NCBI RefSeq assembly: GCF_900091415.1
Contig: NZ_FMHU01000001.1
Coordinates: forward strand, 1,426,001 to 1,490,000
Direction of reading: 5' to 3'
Source: Micromonospora inyonensis
Lineage (GTDB): Bacteria > Actinomycetota > Actinomycetes > Mycobacteriales > Micromonosporaceae
Length of the DNA: 64,000 nucleotides
Position 1 is the first letter of the stretch, and each line of letters begins with the position of its first letter. The notes under the pieces were generated by a model. That model searched no databases and was not told the origin of the DNA. It was given only the letters and a program-made list of their open reading frames with translations. A program made the translations under genes and the position numbers. Positions 52,652 to 63,760 of this stretch are shown here, piece after piece.

Positions 52652-52971
52652 CTGTCATCCCTGCCCGCTTCGGATGGTCGGTCCGCACACCGTCGCTGCC
52701 GCACGTGCCCGCTCCACGAAGCGTACGGCCCGGCGGGGGCGGCCGGGACCCGTGACACCGGCGCCGTCGTCCGCCCCACACTATCGACGCGCGGCCAGCC
52801 TACGGCGGACAGGCACACAAGGTCCATGCCGAGGATCTCAGCGGTCGAAGGTCTCGCACAGGTTCAACGATCCGACGCGGGCCCCGACTCCGACCGGACG
52901 AGAACGTCCCGGCACTCCGGCTAGACCCGGCGACCCCACCGGCACCCATACGCCGGCAGGAGCCACCGACA
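52652..52971. other. 320-base gap between rsmG and parA
   Basis: It follows the rsmG stop and precedes the parA GTG on the minus strand and presumably contains the parAB promoter. No repeat, palindrome or convincing ORF was seen. Confidence 0.3.
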
Positions 52972-53784
52972 TCAACGTCCCCGTGACCGCCCACCCCGGC
53001 GTTTCGCCCGACGTGGTCCGCGTGCCGGGCCGACCACACGTTCCCGCACGATCTCCACCACGGTCGTCGGCGGGTCGATCACGTCGACACCGCACCGGTA
53101 CACGGTCGGCTCACCACCGCCGAGCCGCTCCACCGTCGCCGCGTGCTCGGCGATCTCGTCGGCAACGGAGGAACCCTTCAGCGCGACGAGCCGTCCACCT
53201 CGGACGGTCAACGGCAGGCACCAGGAGGCCAACCGGTCGAGGGGGGCCACCGCCCGTGCGGTGACCACGTCGGCGCTGAGCGGGTCGCCACCACCGGGGC
53301 CGGCGGCGGCCTCCTCGGCCCGGCCCCGGAACACCCGGACCGTTCGGGTCAGTCCGAGCCCCTGGACCGCTTCGATCAGGAAGGCGGTCCGGCGGGCGAG
53401 CGGTTCGACCAGCGTCAGGTGCAGATCCGGGCGGGCGATGGCGAGCACCAGACCGGGCAGCCCCGCGCCGGAACCGACGTCGATGACCGTCGCGCCGTCG
53501 GGAATCCGCTCCGCCACCGCCGCACAGTTGAGCAGATGCCGGTCCCATATCCGGGGGGCCTCCCGAGGGCCGATCAGGCCGCGCACCACGCCGTCGGTGG
53601 CGAGCAGTTCGGCGTACGCGGCGGCCAGGTCGAGCCGATCGCCGAAGAGGGTCCGTGCCGCCTCCGCCAACTCCGGAGGGAGCGCCGCGTCCTGGGCGGA
53701 GGGGAGGGTGGATGGGTCGACAGGCGACGGCCCGGGTGGCGTACCACCCGGGCCGGAAACGCCAGCCGTGGCGTCGTAGGTCAC
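52972..53784 (-). CDS. rsmG: 16S rRNA (guanine-N7) methyltransferase RsmG
   Basis: RsmG (GidB) methylates G527 of 16S rRNA using SAM; loss gives low-level streptomycin resistance. The 270-residue protein from GTG 53784 has an N-terminal helical extension with [22 protein letters not shown] sequence, [23 protein letters not shown] motif [17 protein letters not shown] (about 124-140), [14 protein letters not shown], and [19 protein letters not shown]. The tail is Arg/Gly-rich. It begins four bases after the jag stop in the minus-strand operon. Confidence 0.93.
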   Translation of the reverse strand: MTYDATAGVSGPGGTPPGPSPVDPSTLPSAQDAALPPELAEAARTLFGDRLDLAAAYAELLATDGVVRGLIGPREAPRIWDRHLLNCAAVAERIPDGATVIDVGSGAGLPGLVLAIARPDLHLTLVEPLARRTAFLIEAVQGLGLTRTVRVFRGRAEEAAAGPGGGDPLSADVVTARAVAPLDRLASWCLPLTVRGGRLVALKGSSVADEIAEHAATVERLGGGEPTVYRCGVDVIDPPTTVVEIVRERVVGPARGPRRAKRRGGRSRGR

Positions 53785-53788
53785 CCGT

Positions 53789-54367
53789 TCAGTCCGCCGG
53801 CCGGACGACGATACGCCGGTTGGGCTCGACGCCCTCGGACTCGCTCTCCACACCGGCCATCGCGTTCACCACGTCGTGCACGCACTTACGCTCGAACGCG
53901 GACATCGGCTCCAGGCGGACCGGCTCGCCGTACTCCTTGACCTTCTCCACCGCGTTCTTGGCGACGGCGGCCAGTTCCTTGCGGCGGTTGGCCCGGTAGC
54001 CGCCGACGTCCAGCAGCAGCCGGCTGGGCGTACCGGTCTGCCGGAACACCGCCAGCCGGGCCAGCTCCTGGAGCGCCTCCAGGGTCGCGCCGCGCTGGCC
54101 GACCAGGTTCTGCAGACGGGCACCGACCACCTCGACGACCGGCCGGCCACCCGACACCAGCTCGTCGATGTCCCCGTCGTAGTCGAGGATGTCGAGCAGA
54201 CCCTCGACGTAGTCCGCCGCGATCTCGCTCTGCCGGAACAGGTCGCTCTCCGCCGGGGCCTTCTTCCCACGCTCCTCGGCCTCGGTCTCCTCGGTCCCGG
54301 TCTTCGCGATCGGAGCAGCGTCCTCGTCCGGGGACTGGTCAGCGCGGGGGATGCTGGTGTCGGTCAC
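53789..54367 (-). CDS. jag: Jag/SpoIIIJ-associated KH-R3H RNA-binding protein
   Basis: The 192-residue protein starts at GTG 54367 (GGAG nine bases upstream). A 45-residue acidic tail is followed by a KH domain (about 60-125: [33 protein letters not shown]) and an R3H domain (about 128-190: [42 protein letters not shown]). It is thought to act with YidC and cell-division/wall proteins. It lies between yidC and rsmG. Confidence 0.94.
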   Translation of the reverse strand: MTDTSIPRADQSPDEDAAPIAKTGTEETEAEERGKKAPAESDLFRQSEIAADYVEGLLDILDYDGDIDELVSGGRPVVEVVGARLQNLVGQRGATLEALQELARLAVFRQTGTPSRLLLDVGGYRANRRKELAAVAKNAVEKVKEYGEPVRLEPMSAFERKCVHDVVNAMAGVESESEGVEPNRRIVVRPAD

Positions 54368-54579
54368 GGTTCATCTCCGTACTTCGTTCGGCCGGACCGT
54401 CGGGTCCGATGGTTTCCCGGCGGTGGCGGGAGGTCTCGCCGGTGCCACCGGGCACGTCTGTACGGGCAGTGTCGCCCGTGACCGCGCGGTCGCGCGGCGG
54501 ATCCGCCCGGCATCGGCCGTCAGCCGGTGGTACGGATCCGGCCGCCGCCGGGCGGGCCCGGCGGCGGCGCGTGGATCGG

Positions 54580-55566
54580 TCAGCCCTGCCGCTTGGCGGG
54601 CCGGTTCTTCTTCGGGTTGGCCGGCTTGGCGCCCGGCTTCGGGCCGACGACCTTGGGGGCGGCGGGCTTCACCGGGGCCGGCGCGGGCTTGACCCGGCCC
54701 AGGAGGCCGCCGGCCTTGGCCGGCGGCGCCGTGGTGCGGCCGCTGGTGCCCGCCTTGGCGGTCATGCTCGGCGGCGGCGGGTACTTGCGGAGCACCCACT
54801 GCTGCTGGCCGAGGGTGAAGAGGTTGTTGGTGACCCAGTAGATGATCACACCGATCGGGAAGATCGCGCCGGAGATCAGCAGCGACAACGGGATGCCGTA
54901 GAGCATGAGTCGCTGGATCATCCGCTGCTGCGGGTCCTCCGCCCAGCCGGTCTTGAGGATCATCTGACGGCTGGTCAGGTAGGTCGTGCCCATCATCACC
55001 AGGACCAGGACGCCGGCGATCACCTTGACGGTGGTGCCGTTCGCGCCGAGCCGGGACAACTCCTCGGCGGTCGAGCCGAACTTGCCGGCGATCGGCGCGG
55101 TGAAGATCGATGCTGCGGAGGCGCTCTCGAACTGGTCGACCGTCCAGCCGTACAGGGTCTTCTTGTCTTCGGTCTTGAACGGGTCGAGGCGGCGGAGCAC
55201 GTGGAAGAGGCCGAGGAAGACGGGGATCTGGAGGAACATCGGAAGGCAGCCCATGAGCGGGTTGGCCTTTTCCTTCCGATAGAGCTCCATCATCTCCTTC
55301 TGGAGCGTCTCCCGGTCACCCTTGTGCTTCTCCTGGAGCGCCTTGACCTGCGGCTGCAACGCCTGCATGGCCCGCTGCGACTTGATCTGCTTGACGAAGA
55401 CCGGGAAGAGGATCACCCGGACGGTGACCACCAGGAAGACGATGGCCAGGATCCAGGCCCAGTTCGTCCCCGCGACCGCGCCGTCCGGCACCCCGATGGC
55501 GTCCCACGCCGAGTGCCAGGCCAGCAGGATCCACGAGATCGCGTAGTAGACCCAGTCGAGACTCAA
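54580..55566 (-). CDS. yidC: membrane protein insertase YidC
   Basis: YidC inserts proteins into the membrane with or without Sec. The 328-residue protein has five membrane segments of the Oxa1 fold: WAWILAIVFLVVTVRVILFP with the hydrophilic-groove Arg, a coiled cytoplasmic hairpin (KALQEKHKGDRETLQKEMM), NPLMGCLPMFLQIPVFLGLF, VKVIAGVLVLVMMGTTYLTS and IPLSLLISGAIFPIGVIIYW. The C-terminal tail (about 265-328) is Lys/Pro/Ala-rich and probably binds ribosomes. ATG 55566 is three bases after the yidD stop region. Confidence 0.95.
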   Translation of the reverse strand: MSLDWVYYAISWILLAWHSAWDAIGVPDGAVAGTNWAWILAIVFLVVTVRVILFPVFVKQIKSQRAMQALQPQVKALQEKHKGDRETLQKEMMELYRKEKANPLMGCLPMFLQIPVFLGLFHVLRRLDPFKTEDKKTLYGWTVDQFESASAASIFTAPIAGKFGSTAEELSRLGANGTTVKVIAGVLVLVMMGTTYLTSRQMILKTGWAEDPQQRMIQRLMLYGIPLSLLISGAIFPIGVIIYWVTNNLFTLGQQQWVLRKYPPPPSMTAKAGTSGRTTAPPAKAGGLLGRVKPAPAPVKPAAPKVVGPKPGAKPANPKKNRPAKRQG

Positions 55567-55569
55567 TTC

Positions 55570-55854
55570 TCAGGCTCCAGTCTCATCGGCGCGGCGGCCA
55601 CCCGGCGGCGGCACCGGGTCATACCCACCGGGGTGGAAAGGGTGGCAGCGCGAAAGCCGCCGGATCGTCAGGACGGTTCCCCGGAACGCGCCGTGCCGGG
55701 TGACGGCCTCCAGACCGTACGCACTGCACGACGGGTGGAACCGACAGCGGGCCGGCAGTGCCGGGCTTATCCAACGACGGTACGCGATGATGGGCCCGAC
55801 CAGCATCCGGGCACCGAGTGTCGAGGGCCGGGGCGTGGCGGATCCGCTGTTCAC
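55570..55854 (-). CDS. yidD: membrane protein insertion efficiency factor YidD
   Basis: The 94-residue protein has the family core [35 protein letters not shown] with the Cys pair of the CRFxPSCSxY signature and [17 protein letters not shown] 55854 overlaps the rnpA stop (GTGA), so the two are coupled. It is a peripheral membrane factor aiding YidC. The start gives a slightly long N-terminus; GTG or ATG at MLVGPIIAY (residue 17) is an alternative. Confidence 0.92.
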   Translation of the reverse strand: MNSGSATPRPSTLGARMLVGPIIAYRRWISPALPARCRFHPSCSAYGLEAVTRHGAFRGTVLTIRRLSRCHPFHPGGYDPVPPPGGRRADETGA

Positions 55855-56267
55855 CGGGACCGCCGGCTCCGGGGCATCCGCGCCGAGGCGACGGCCGCGT
55901 CCAGGTCGGCACCGAGCCGGGCGTAACTCGCCCCCGCCGCTGCGGGAAGTGCGCGTACCACGAGTGTGCTGCCCTCCGGCAGCGCGGCGAGCCGCTCCCG
56001 GACCAGATGCCGCAACTGACGGCGGACCCGGTTGCGGACCACCGCCGGCCCGACCGCCTTGGACACGACGAAGCCGGCGCGGGTCGGTGCGGAGGATTCC
56101 TCCGAACCGACTGCCCGCGCCGGCTCCGGCGAAGACGGTGCCCCGGGCCTTGGTGTCGGTGGCAGAGCCAGGTGGACGACGACGGCACCACGGCCGGCGC
56201 GACGCCCACCACGGATCGCTGCGGCGAAATCGGTGCTGCGCCGCAGTCGCTGCGCGGCTGCCAGCAC
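55851..56267 (-). CDS. rnpA: ribonuclease P protein component
   Basis: RnpA binds the RNase P RNA that cuts tRNA 5' leaders. The 138-residue protein starts with GTG 56267 and has [20 protein letters not shown], a variable Pro-rich insert (about 35-60), the signature [23 protein letters not shown] (the RNR motif) and [20 protein letters not shown]. It follows rpmH by 35 bases and overlaps yidD. Confidence 0.94.
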   Translation of the reverse strand: MLAAAQRLRRSTDFAAAIRGGRRAGRGAVVVHLALPPTPRPGAPSSPEPARAVGSEESSAPTRAGFVVSKAVGPAVVRNRVRRQLRHLVRERLAALPEGSTLVVRALPAAAGASYARLGADLDAAVASARMPRSRRSR

Positions 56268-56302
56268 GACTGCCTACGTCCTCCGAACGGGCCCGGCCGA
56301 CG

Positions 56303-56440
56303 TCAGGCCGACAGGCGGGCGCGGCCCTTGGCGCGACGGGTCGAGATGATGGCGCGGCCGGCGCGGGTACGCATGCGCAGCCGGAAGCCGTGGGTCTTCG
56401 CGCGCCGGCGGTTGTTCGGCTGGAAGGTGCGCTTGCTCAC
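56303..56440 (-). CDS. rpmH: 50S ribosomal protein L34
   Basis: The 45-residue bL34 ([20 protein letters not shown] then [20 protein letters not shown]) is complete. The start is GTG 56440; the open frame upstream is not coding. It begins the minus-strand operon rpmH-rnpA-yidD-yidC-jag-rsmG and is divergent from dnaA. Confidence 0.97.
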   Translation of the reverse strand: MSKRTFQPNNRRRAKTHGFRLRMRTRAGRAIISTRRAKGRARLSA

Positions 56441-57105
56441 GTCAGGCTCTCCGTTTTCCGTACGCCCCGCGCGGGGGATCGCTCGGGGTGTGTGGTGGTC
56501 CAGGCCGGTTGGTGGCCTACGATCGGCGCTGCCCGACGATCCGGCACCTCGACGATGCGGGCACCACGACCGCGGACAGCAGGCACCCATCACCCTAGCA
56601 GAGGGCGACAGAGCAGCTATTCCACCCTACGCAGGGCGGCAATGACCGTCAAACAGCCCCGTTGCACCACGCAGCACCCGTGGCCGGGGGCGTCGGGCGA
56701 CGCGACGCGCCCGGGTCGAAGCGGTGGTTTTCGCTGATGCCGCCAAGGGGCACCCGCCCGGCCGGTTGAAGCGGCGCGGACAACGCTGTTAGCGTGCGCG
56801 CTTGCGGTCAGCGTCGGAGATCGGGTTCGGGATCCGGTGCCGCTGACAGGCAAGACCGGACCGGGCGGTGGATCGTTCGGCACGGTGAACCCGCTTCAGC
56901 ACCCGTTCAGGCAGGGGGCAGGTCCCACCCGCATTCGGCGGGCAGCCACAATCGGTCGGTACACAGCCTGTGGATAACTTGTGGATGGCGACCGGTCAGC
57001 CGTCCGGGCGGATGGTGTTCCAGCCGCTCAGACGTGGTGGCGGGCCCGGGACGGCCGACTGGGAACAGCGGCGGCCGGGAGCAGAGGCGAGGGGGTGGCA
57101 CGACG
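56441..57105. promoter_or_regulatory. divergent rpmH-dnaA regulatory region
   Basis: No gene is present in these 665 bases. A likely dnaA promoter has TTGAAG (56766-56771) and TAGCGT (56790-56795), 18 bases apart. Two DnaA boxes, TGTGGATAA (56969-56977) and TGTGGATGG (56980-56988), lie about 175 bases after that promoter and before the dnaA start, fitting autoregulation by DnaA. Confidence 0.6.
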
Positions 57106-58905
57106 GTGGCCGGAACGACCGACCTTGCCGCGGTGTGGACCGCGACGACGGACGAGCTCGCCGACGAGATCATTTCGGCTCAGCAACGTGCCTACCTGCG
57201 GCTGACCCGGTTGCGCGCGATCGTCGAGGACACCGCGCTGCTCTCCGTGCCCGACGCCTTCACCCGGGACGTGATCGAGTCCCGGCTCCGCCCGGCGATC
57301 ACCGAGGCGCTCACCCGCCGGCTGGGCCGCCCGATCCAGGTGGCGGTCACCGTCCGGGTCGCTGAGGACGGCACTGGCCGTCCGGCGGGCACGGTGTACC
57401 GCAGCGTGCCCGAGGCCGACGTGCCCGAACTGCCCTTCCCCGGCTACGACGCCAACCCCGCCCACCCCGAAGCGCCGGCCCCGTTCCGGGAGGCCGCGCC
57501 GCCCGCGTTCCACCCGGACGAAGAGGGCGGCCCCGGCGCTCAGGTCGACCCGGCCCGGGGCGGACCGGCCGGCGACGACCCACGGCGGCTGATCCCCACC
57601 AGCCGGGGCAGTCAGGAACCCCTCTTCACCGCCAGCTTCACCGAACCTCCGGGGGGCGGACCGCCCGGGGCGGACCGGCGGGGTTACGACGACCGACGCG
57701 ACAGTGGGCCCGACCAGGGCCGCCCGTACGACCAGCGCTACCGCGACAACGCCGGTCCGGTACGGGACAGGCTGCCCCGCGACGGCGCGACGGACAGCGG
57801 ACCGGGACGTGGTGGCGTGGATCACCGGCCGGGCGGCCGGGACGACCGGCGGCTCCCCGGCGGTGCGGATACCGGTGGGAACCGGCTCAACCCGAAGTAC
57901 ATGTTCGAGACGTTCGTCATCGGCTCGTCCAACCGGTTCGCGCACGCGGCCAGTGTGGCGGTGGCCGAGTCGCCGGCCAAGGCGTACAACCCACTGTTCA
58001 TCTACGGCAGCTCGGGGCTGGGCAAGACCCACCTGTTGCACGCGATCGGGCACTACGCCACGACGCTGGGCAATGCCCGCTCGGTCCGGTACGTCTCGAC
58101 CGAGGAGTTCACCAACGACTTCATCAACTCGCTGCGCGACGACAAGACCAGCGCGTTCCAGCGCCGCTACCGGGACGTGGACATCCTCCTGATCGACGAC
58201 ATCCAGTTCCTGGAGAACCGGGAGCGGACCCAGGAGGAGTTCTTCCACACCTTCAACACGTTGCACAACGCCAACAAGCAGATCGTGATCACCTCGGACC
58301 GGTCGCCGAAGCAGCTCGCGACCCTGGAGGACCGGCTGCGGACCCGGTTCGAGTGGGGGCTGCTGGCCGACATCCAGCCGCCGGACCTGGAGACCCGGAT
58401 CGCCATCCTCCAGAAGAAGGCCGCCCAGGAGCGCCTGTACGCGCCACCGGACGTGCTGGAGTTCATCGCCTCGCGGGTGTCGAACTCGATCCGCGAGTTG
58501 GAGGGCGCGCTGATCCGGGTCACCGCGTTCGCCAGTCTCACCCGCTCCACGGTCGAGCTCTCGCTCGCCGAGGAGGTGCTGCGGGACTTCATCCCGGACG
58601 GTGCCGGTCCGGAGATCACCGCCGATCAGATCATGGTCTCCACCGCCGACTACTTCGGCGTCAGCCTGGAGGACCTGCGCGGGCACTCCCGGTCCCGGGT
58701 GCTGGTCAACGCCCGGCAGGTGGCCATGTACCTCTGCCGTGAGCTGACCGACCTCTCGCTGCCCCGGATCGGACAGGCGTTCGGCGGCCGGGACCACACC
58801 ACGGTCATGCACGCGGACCGCAAGATCCGCCAGCAGATGGCCGAACGCCGGTCGCTCTACAACCAGATCGCCGAGCTGACCAACCGGATCAAGCAGAACT
58901 CCTGA
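57106..58905 (+). CDS. dnaA: chromosomal replication initiator protein DnaA
   Basis: The 599-residue protein starts at GTG 57106 behind a GAGGGGG stretch. Domain I (about 1-95: [20 protein letters not shown], ..[20 protein letters not shown]), an unusually long acidic/Pro/Gly/Arg-rich domain II (about 100-265), AAA+ domain III ([70 protein letters not shown]) and DNA-binding domain IV ([39 protein letters not shown]). All motifs are intact. The long domain II is typical of actinomycetes. Confidence 0.97.
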   Translation: MAGTTDLAAVWTATTDELADEIISAQQRAYLRLTRLRAIVEDTALLSVPDAFTRDVIESRLRPAITEALTRRLGRPIQVAVTVRVAEDGTGRPAGTVYRSVPEADVPELPFPGYDANPAHPEAPAPFREAAPPAFHPDEEGGPGAQVDPARGGPAGDDPRRLIPTSRGSQEPLFTASFTEPPGGGPPGADRRGYDDRRDSGPDQGRPYDQRYRDNAGPVRDRLPRDGATDSGPGRGGVDHRPGGRDDRRLPGGADTGGNRLNPKYMFETFVIGSSNRFAHAASVAVAESPAKAYNPLFIYGSSGLGKTHLLHAIGHYATTLGNARSVRYVSTEEFTNDFINSLRDDKTSAFQRRYRDVDILLIDDIQFLENRERTQEEFFHTFNTLHNANKQIVITSDRSPKQLATLEDRLRTRFEWGLLADIQPPDLETRIAILQKKAAQERLYAPPDVLEFIASRVSNSIRELEGALIRVTAFASLTRSTVELSLAEEVLRDFIPDGAGPEITADQIMVSTADYFGVSLEDLRGHSRSRVLVNARQVAMYLCRELTDLSLPRIGQAFGGRDHTTVMHADRKIRQQMAERRSLYNQIAELTNRIKQNS

Positions 58906-59757
58906 AACCGGGCCGGGGCGGCCGACTGCTGAAGCGGGCGGCCCGGCGGCCCCCGCCCGCCCCGCGAGAAACCACACCGACGGAAACGCCCGGCCCGACG
59001 GCCGGGCGTTTCCGTGTGCTGCCGGCCGTCGGAACGTCGTCCCGGACACCCGCCCACGGGCTGTGGAAGACGGCTCGGGGCGGTTCGGCGTACCCACAAG
59101 CCCACCCAGCTGTCCACAGCCGGAGGGACTTGTCCACAACAAGTTATCCACAGGTAGTGGATAACTACGGTCCGCCCCGACCCGGTTACCCACAGGTTGT
59201 GGAAAAACCCTGGGGACGACACTGTGGATGACTGTGGACAGTCGCTCGGTTATCCACCGGTCGCCGGCTGCCTGTGTACGACCTGTTGAAGGTTCTGGGG
59301 AAAACCGCCGTCCGGGGTGGTGCGCCTGTCCACAGGCCTGGGGAGAAAGTCCGTGGATAACCTGTGGATAACCGGTGGATGGCGGTGGACAACTCGGCCC
59401 GACACGGCGGCTGTGGACAAGTACGCGAGTTGTACCCATGGTTCTCCACAGGTAAACCACCGGTGGATAATGTGTCTGACCTGCGAAAATGCGACTTGTC
59501 CACAGTTTGCACAGGTGCGATGAAGACGATGGGTTATCTCTTTAGAAGAGAACAAAAACCAATCATCACCGTTGGACTTCCTGTGGATGGGGTCGTCGGC
59601 CTCCGGCCGGAGCAGGCTCACGACCCGATCCACGGGGTCGGGCGCACAGCCGATGCCCACGCGCCCTAAGGTGCGATGGGTACCCGCACGGTCGGGCGGG
59701 ACGGTGGGCAGCGGTCGGCATGAGAGAGTTGTCGCTGACGTCGACGCGGAGGCATTG
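58906..59757. other. chromosomal replication origin oriC
   Basis: The dnaA-dnaN gap has over 15 DnaA boxes or near-boxes on both strands. Clear ones: TTGTCCACA 59130-59138 and 59496-59504, TTATCCACA 59144-59152, AGTGGATAA 59156-59164, TTACCCACA 59186-59194, TTATCCACC 59250-59258, CGTGGATAA 59352-59360, TGTGGATAA 59363-59371, TGTGGACAA 59412-59420, GGTGGATAA 59462-59470. An AT-rich stretch at 59520-59575 is the best candidate for the unwinding element. The dnaA terminator lies at the left edge, and the dnaN promoter must be near 59600-59740. Confidence 0.93.
58981..59014. terminator. hairpin terminator after dnaA
   Basis: CGGAAACGCCCGGCC (58981-58995) pairs perfectly with 59000-59014, loop CGAC; it lies 75 bases past dnaA and shields oriC from its transcription. 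Confidence 0.86.
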
Positions 59758-60891
59758 ATGAAGTTCCGAGTGGAGCGCGACGCGCTCGCCGAGGCTGTGG
59801 CGTGGACCGCGAAGAGCCTCCCCAACCGGCCGTCCGTACCGGTGCTCGCCGGGGTGATGCTCCGGGTGACCGACGGCAACCTGCAGGTCTCCGGCTTCGA
59901 CTACGAGGTCTCCAGCCAGGTCACCGTCGAGGTGCAGGGTGACGCCGACGGTGCCGCGCTGGTCTCCGGTCGCCTGCTCGCCGAGATCACCAAGGCCCTG
60001 CCGGGCAAGCCCGTCGACATCGCCGCCGTCGGCGCGCATCTCGAACTGGTCTGCGGCAGTGCCCGGTTCACCCTGCCGACCATGCCGGTGGAGGACTACC
60101 CGACCCTGCCGGAGATGCCGGAGAGCGCCGGCACCGTGGACGCCGCCGCCTTCGCCGCCGCGGTCGCCCAGGTCGCGGTGGCCGCCGGCCGGGACGAGAC
60201 CCTGCCGATGATGACCGGCGTACGGCTGGAGCTGAACGGCGACACCCTCGCCATGCTCGCCACCGACCGCTACCGCCTCGCCCTGCGCGAGATGCAGTGG
60301 CGACCGGACGACGCCAGCGTCAGCATCAACGCCCTGGTGCCCGCCCGGACGCTGCACGACACCGCCAAGGCGCTCGGTCCGCTCGGCGGCGAGGTGACCC
60401 TGGCCCTGTCGCAGGGCGCGGCCGGCGAAGGCATGATCGGCTTCTCCGGTGGCACCCGCCGGACCACCAGCCGGCTGCTCGACGGCGCGAACTACCCGCC
60501 GGTCCGGTCGCTCTTCCCGCCGAGCCACAACGCCGAGGCCCGGGTGTCGGTGAGCACCCTGATCGAGGTGGTCAAGCGGGTCGCCCTGGTCGCCGAGCGG
60601 ACCACCCCGGTGCTGCTCAGCTTCAGCTCCGACGGTCTGGTCGTCGAGGCCGGCGGCACCGAGGAGGCGCGGGCCAGCGAGGCCATGGACGCGACCTTCA
60701 CCGGGGACGCGCTGACCGTCGGCTTCAACCCGCAGTACCTGATCGACGGCCTGGCGAACCTGGGTGCGCAGACCGCGATGCTCTCCTTCGTCGACGCGCT
60801 GAAGCCCGCCGTGATTTCCCCGGCCGGTGAGGATGGCGAGGTCGTTCCGGGGTACCGATACCTGATCATGCCGATCCGGGTCTCCCGCTGA
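59758..60891 (+). CDS. dnaN: DNA polymerase III beta subunit (sliding clamp)
   Basis: The 377-residue clamp starts at ATG 59758 with GGAGG six bases before. Three similar domains are visible: MKFRVERDALAEAVAWTAKS to about 120 (VPVLAGVMLRV), the middle domain with MMTGVRLELNGDTLAMLATD RYRLA (about 165-190), and the C-terminal one ending VVPGYRYLIMPIRVSR, with the ligand-binding MPIR end. It holds polymerase on DNA. It begins the dnaN-gnd-recF-dciA cluster. Confidence 0.97.
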   Translation: MKFRVERDALAEAVAWTAKSLPNRPSVPVLAGVMLRVTDGNLQVSGFDYEVSSQVTVEVQGDADGAALVSGRLLAEITKALPGKPVDIAAVGAHLELVCGSARFTLPTMPVEDYPTLPEMPESAGTVDAAAFAAAVAQVAVAAGRDETLPMMTGVRLELNGDTLAMLATDRYRLALREMQWRPDDASVSINALVPARTLHDTAKALGPLGGEVTLALSQGAAGEGMIGFSGGTRRTTSRLLDGANYPPVRSLFPPSHNAEARVSVSTLIEVVKRVALVAERTTPVLLSFSSDGLVVEAGGTEEARASEAMDATFTGDALTVGFNPQYLIDGLANLGAQTAMLSFVDALKPAVISPAGEDGEVVPGYRYLIMPIRVSR

Positions 60892-60934
60892 TCGCGCACG
60901 CACCCCGACCCAGAACCACCGGAGGTAGGTACAG

Positions 60935-61807
60935 ATGCAGCTCGGCCTGGTAGGACTCGGCCGCATGGGCGGCAACATGCGCGAGCGGCTGCGTGCCGCC
61001 GGGCACGAGGTGGTCGGCTTCGACCACAACGCGGAGCTGAGCGACGTCGCTTCCCTGCCGGAGCTGGTCGAGAAGCTGTCGGCCCCCCGCGCGGTCTGGG
61101 TGATGGTGCCCGCCGGGGTCACCGACGCCACCATCGACGAGCTGGCCGCCCTGCTCGACTCCGGCGACATCATCATCGACGGCGGCAACTCCCGCTTCAG
61201 CGACGACGCCCCCCGCGCCGAGCGGCTGAACGAGCACGGCATCGGCTACCTCGACGTCGGCGTCTCCGGCGGGGTGTGGGGCCGGCAGAACGGCTACGCG
61301 CTGATGGTGGGCGGCTCCGAGGAACACGTCGGACAGCTGATGCCGATCTTCGAGGCGCTCAAGCCGGAGGGTGAGTTCGGCTTCGTGCACGCCGGGCCGG
61401 TCGGTGCCGGGCACTACGCCAAGATGGTGCACAACGGCATCGAGTACGGCCTGATGCACGCCTACGCCGAGGGCTACGAGCTGCTCGCCGCCTCCGAGCT
61501 GGTGACCAACGTGCCGGGGGTCTTCAAGTCCTGGCGGGAGGGCACCGTGGTCCGCTCCTGGCTGCTCGACCTGCTCGACCGGGCACTCGACGAGGACCCG
61601 GAGCTGGCCGAGCTGAGCGGCTACACCGAGGACACCGGCGAGGGCCGTTGGACGGTCGACGAAGCGGTCCGGCTCGCCGTGCCGCTGAACGTCATCACCG
61701 CCTCGCTCTTCGCCCGGTTCGCCTCCCGGCAGGACGACTCGCCCGCGATGAAGGCCGTCGCCGCGCTGCGCCAGCAGTTCGGCGGGCACGCCGTCCGCAA
61801 GCGCTGA
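60935..61807 (+). CDS. gnd: 6-phosphogluconate dehydrogenase, decarboxylating (short, NAD-type)
   Basis: The 290-residue protein starts at ATG 60935. The Rossmann loop [16 protein letters not shown] (about 3-18) lacks the Arg/Thr pattern of strict NADP enzymes (FDHNAEL follows beta2), suggesting NAD use. [13 protein letters not shown], the catalytic [13 protein letters not shown] and [20 protein letters not shown] (Lys and Asn) are conserved, then a C-terminal helical domain. It yields ribulose 5-phosphate and reductant. Its place between dnaN and recF is conserved in actinobacteria. Confidence 0.94.
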   Translation: MQLGLVGLGRMGGNMRERLRAAGHEVVGFDHNAELSDVASLPELVEKLSAPRAVWVMVPAGVTDATIDELAALLDSGDIIIDGGNSRFSDDAPRAERLNEHGIGYLDVGVSGGVWGRQNGYALMVGGSEEHVGQLMPIFEALKPEGEFGFVHAGPVGAGHYAKMVHNGIEYGLMHAYAEGYELLAASELVTNVPGVFKSWREGTVVRSWLLDLLDRALDEDPELAELSGYTEDTGEGRWTVDEAVRLAVPLNVITASLFARFASRQDDSPAMKAVAALRQQFGGHAVRKR

Positions 61808-61824
61808 CCGGCATCCGCTCCGCC

Positions 61825-62958
61825 GTGTACGTCCGCCGGCTCGAACTGGTCGACTTCCGCTCGTACGAGCGGGTCGGCGTCGACCTCGAACCGGGGGCGA
61901 ACGTCCTGGTCGGGGCGAACGGGGTCGGCAAGACCAACCTCGTCGAGGCGCTCGGCTACGTGGCGACCCTGGACAGTTACCGGGTCGCCACCGACGCTCC
62001 GCTGGTACGGCTCGGTGCGGAGTCGGCGGTGATCCGCTGCGCGGTGGTGCACGAGGGCCGGGAACTCCTGATCGAGTTGGAGATCGTCCCCGGCAAGGCC
62101 AACCGGGCCCGGCTGGGGCGGTCGCCGGCCCGCCGGGCGCGGGACGTGCTCGGCGCGCTGCGGCTGGTGCTGTTCGCCCCGGAGGACCTGGAACTCGTCC
62201 GGGGCGACCCGGCCGAACGCCGCCGCTACCTCGACGACCTGCTGGTGCTCCGCCAACCCCGGTACGCCGGGGTGCGCGCCGACTACGAGCGGGTGGTCAA
62301 GCAGCGCAACGCCCTGCTGCGTACCGCGTACCTCGCCCGCAAGACCGGCGGCTCGCGGGGTGGGGACCTCTCCACCCTGGCGGTGTGGGACACCCACCTG
62401 GCCCGGCACGGGGCGGAACTCCTCGCCGGGCGGCTGGAGCTGGTCGCCGCGCTCACGCCACACGTGACCAAGGCGTACGACGCGGTCGCCGCCGGGCGGG
62501 CGTCCGCGGGGATCGCGTACCGGCCGTCGGTCGAGCTGGGCGAGACGGTGCCGGACCGGGCGACCCTTACCGAGGCGTTGACCGTCGCGCTGGCCGAGGC
62601 ACGTACCGCTGAGGTGGATCGCGGCACCACCCTGGTGGGTCCGCACCGGGACGACCTCGCGCTCACCCTCGGGCCGCTGCCCGCCAAGGGGTACGCCAGC
62701 CACGGCGAGTCGTGGTCGTTCGCGCTCGCCCTGCGGCTGGCCGCGTACGACCTGCTCCGCTCGGACGGGATCGAGCCGGTGCTGGTGCTCGACGACGTCT
62801 TCGCCGAGCTGGACGCCGGCCGCCGGGAGCGGCTGGCGGGCCTGGTCGGCGGGGCCGCCCAGCTCCTGGTGACCTGTGCCGTCGACGACGACGTGCCGGT
62901 GGCCCTGCGGGGTGCCCGCTATCACGTCGGCGAGGGGACGGTACGCCGTGTCGGATGA
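61825..62958 (+). CDS. recF: DNA replication and repair protein RecF
   Basis: RecF loads RecA at gaps with RecO/RecR. The 377-residue SMC-like ATPase starts at GTG 61825 ([20 protein letters not shown]) and has Walker [17 protein letters not shown] (about 31-46), the RecF region [21 protein letters not shown], signature-like [20 protein letters not shown], and Walker [21 protein letters not shown]. It begins 17 bases after gnd and overlaps dciA by 11 bases. Confidence 0.95.
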   Translation: MYVRRLELVDFRSYERVGVDLEPGANVLVGANGVGKTNLVEALGYVATLDSYRVATDAPLVRLGAESAVIRCAVVHEGRELLIELEIVPGKANRARLGRSPARRARDVLGALRLVLFAPEDLELVRGDPAERRRYLDDLLVLRQPRYAGVRADYERVVKQRNALLRTAYLARKTGGSRGGDLSTLAVWDTHLARHGAELLAGRLELVAALTPHVTKAYDAVAAGRASAGIAYRPSVELGETVPDRATLTEALTVALAEARTAEVDRGTTLVGPHRDDLALTLGPLPAKGYASHGESWSFALALRLAAYDLLRSDGIEPVLVLDDVFAELDAGRRERLAGLVGGAAQLLVTCAVDDDVPVALRGARYHVGEGTVRRVG

Positions 62959-63673
62959 CCCGATCCTGCCCCGTCCCGCCGCCGGTGCGGCCCGGAGTGC
63001 CGCCGGTCGTGCCCGGGCGGCCGGAACCGGGGGCCGGCGGACCGACGGTTCCGGGGACGGGTCCGGCGGATCCCGAGCCCCCGCGCCCGACCGGGCCGGC
63101 GGGGACCAAACCGCCTCCGGCGGACGCCCTGCGGGAACAGGCGGGAGCACTGGCGTGGACCTGCCGGGCGAAACGTCCGGCCCGCAGTTGGCACGGGCGG
63201 TGCTGGACGCGGCGAAGGCCCGCCGCGAGGCAGCCGCCCCTCGACGGCGCAGCGTGGTGGGTGGCGGCGGGGACGGGCAGCGACGACTGCGCGGCTACTC
63301 GGGGCCGGGACCGGACCCCCGGGATCCGCAGCTGCTCGGCGCGGTCCTCAGCCGGCTGGTGAAGGCCCGGGGCTGGGAGCAGCCAGCGGCGGAGGCCACC
63401 GTCTTCGGCGCGTGGGAACGGGTTGTCGGGCCGGAGATCGCCCAGCACAGCCGGCCGGTGAAGCTGGAGGACGGCGAACTCACCGTCGAGGCGAGGTCGA
63501 CGGCGTGGGCCACCCAGCTCCGCCTGTTGGCCGGTTCACTGCTCCAGAAGATCGCCCGTGAGGTCGGTCACAACGTGGTCCGCAAGCTGCACATCCACGG
63601 CCCCGCCGCGCCGTCCTGGTCGCGAGGTCCCCGACGCGTACGTGGTCGTGGACCCCGCGACACCTACGGCTGA
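62948..63673 (+). CDS. DUF721/DciA-like protein
   Basis: The 241-residue protein starts at GTG 62948, inside recF. A Gly/Ala/Arg-rich disordered N-terminal half (about 1-120) is followed by the DUF721 domain (about 125-220: [67 protein letters not shown]). In other bacteria DciA loads the DnaB helicase, and actinobacterial DUF721 proteins next to recF are thought to do the same. The order recF-DUF721-gyrB is typical; gyrB would be beyond the window. Confidence 0.9.
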   Translation: MSDDPILPRPAAGAARSAAGRARAAGTGGRRTDGSGDGSGGSRAPAPDRAGGDQTASGGRPAGTGGSTGVDLPGETSGPQLARAVLDAAKARREAAAPRRRSVVGGGGDGQRRLRGYSGPGPDPRDPQLLGAVLSRLVKARGWEQPAAEATVFGAWERVVGPEIAQHSRPVKLEDGELTVEARSTAWATQLRLLAGSLLQKIAREVGHNVVRKLHIHGPAAPSWSRGPRRVRGRGPRDTYG

Positions 63674-63760
63674 CCGCGCGCCCGCGTCCCGGGCGCGCAG
63701 CCGTCGCCCGGGCAACCGACCCCGGCCCGGGACGTTGTACGAAGGGTGGGAGTGGAACGG

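Noticed and set aside
57028..59460. An 810-codon open frame on the minus strand across dnaA and oriC
   Set aside because: It is antisense to dnaA, has Gly/Arg/Val shadow composition and no recognisable domain; long antisense frames are normal at this GC content.
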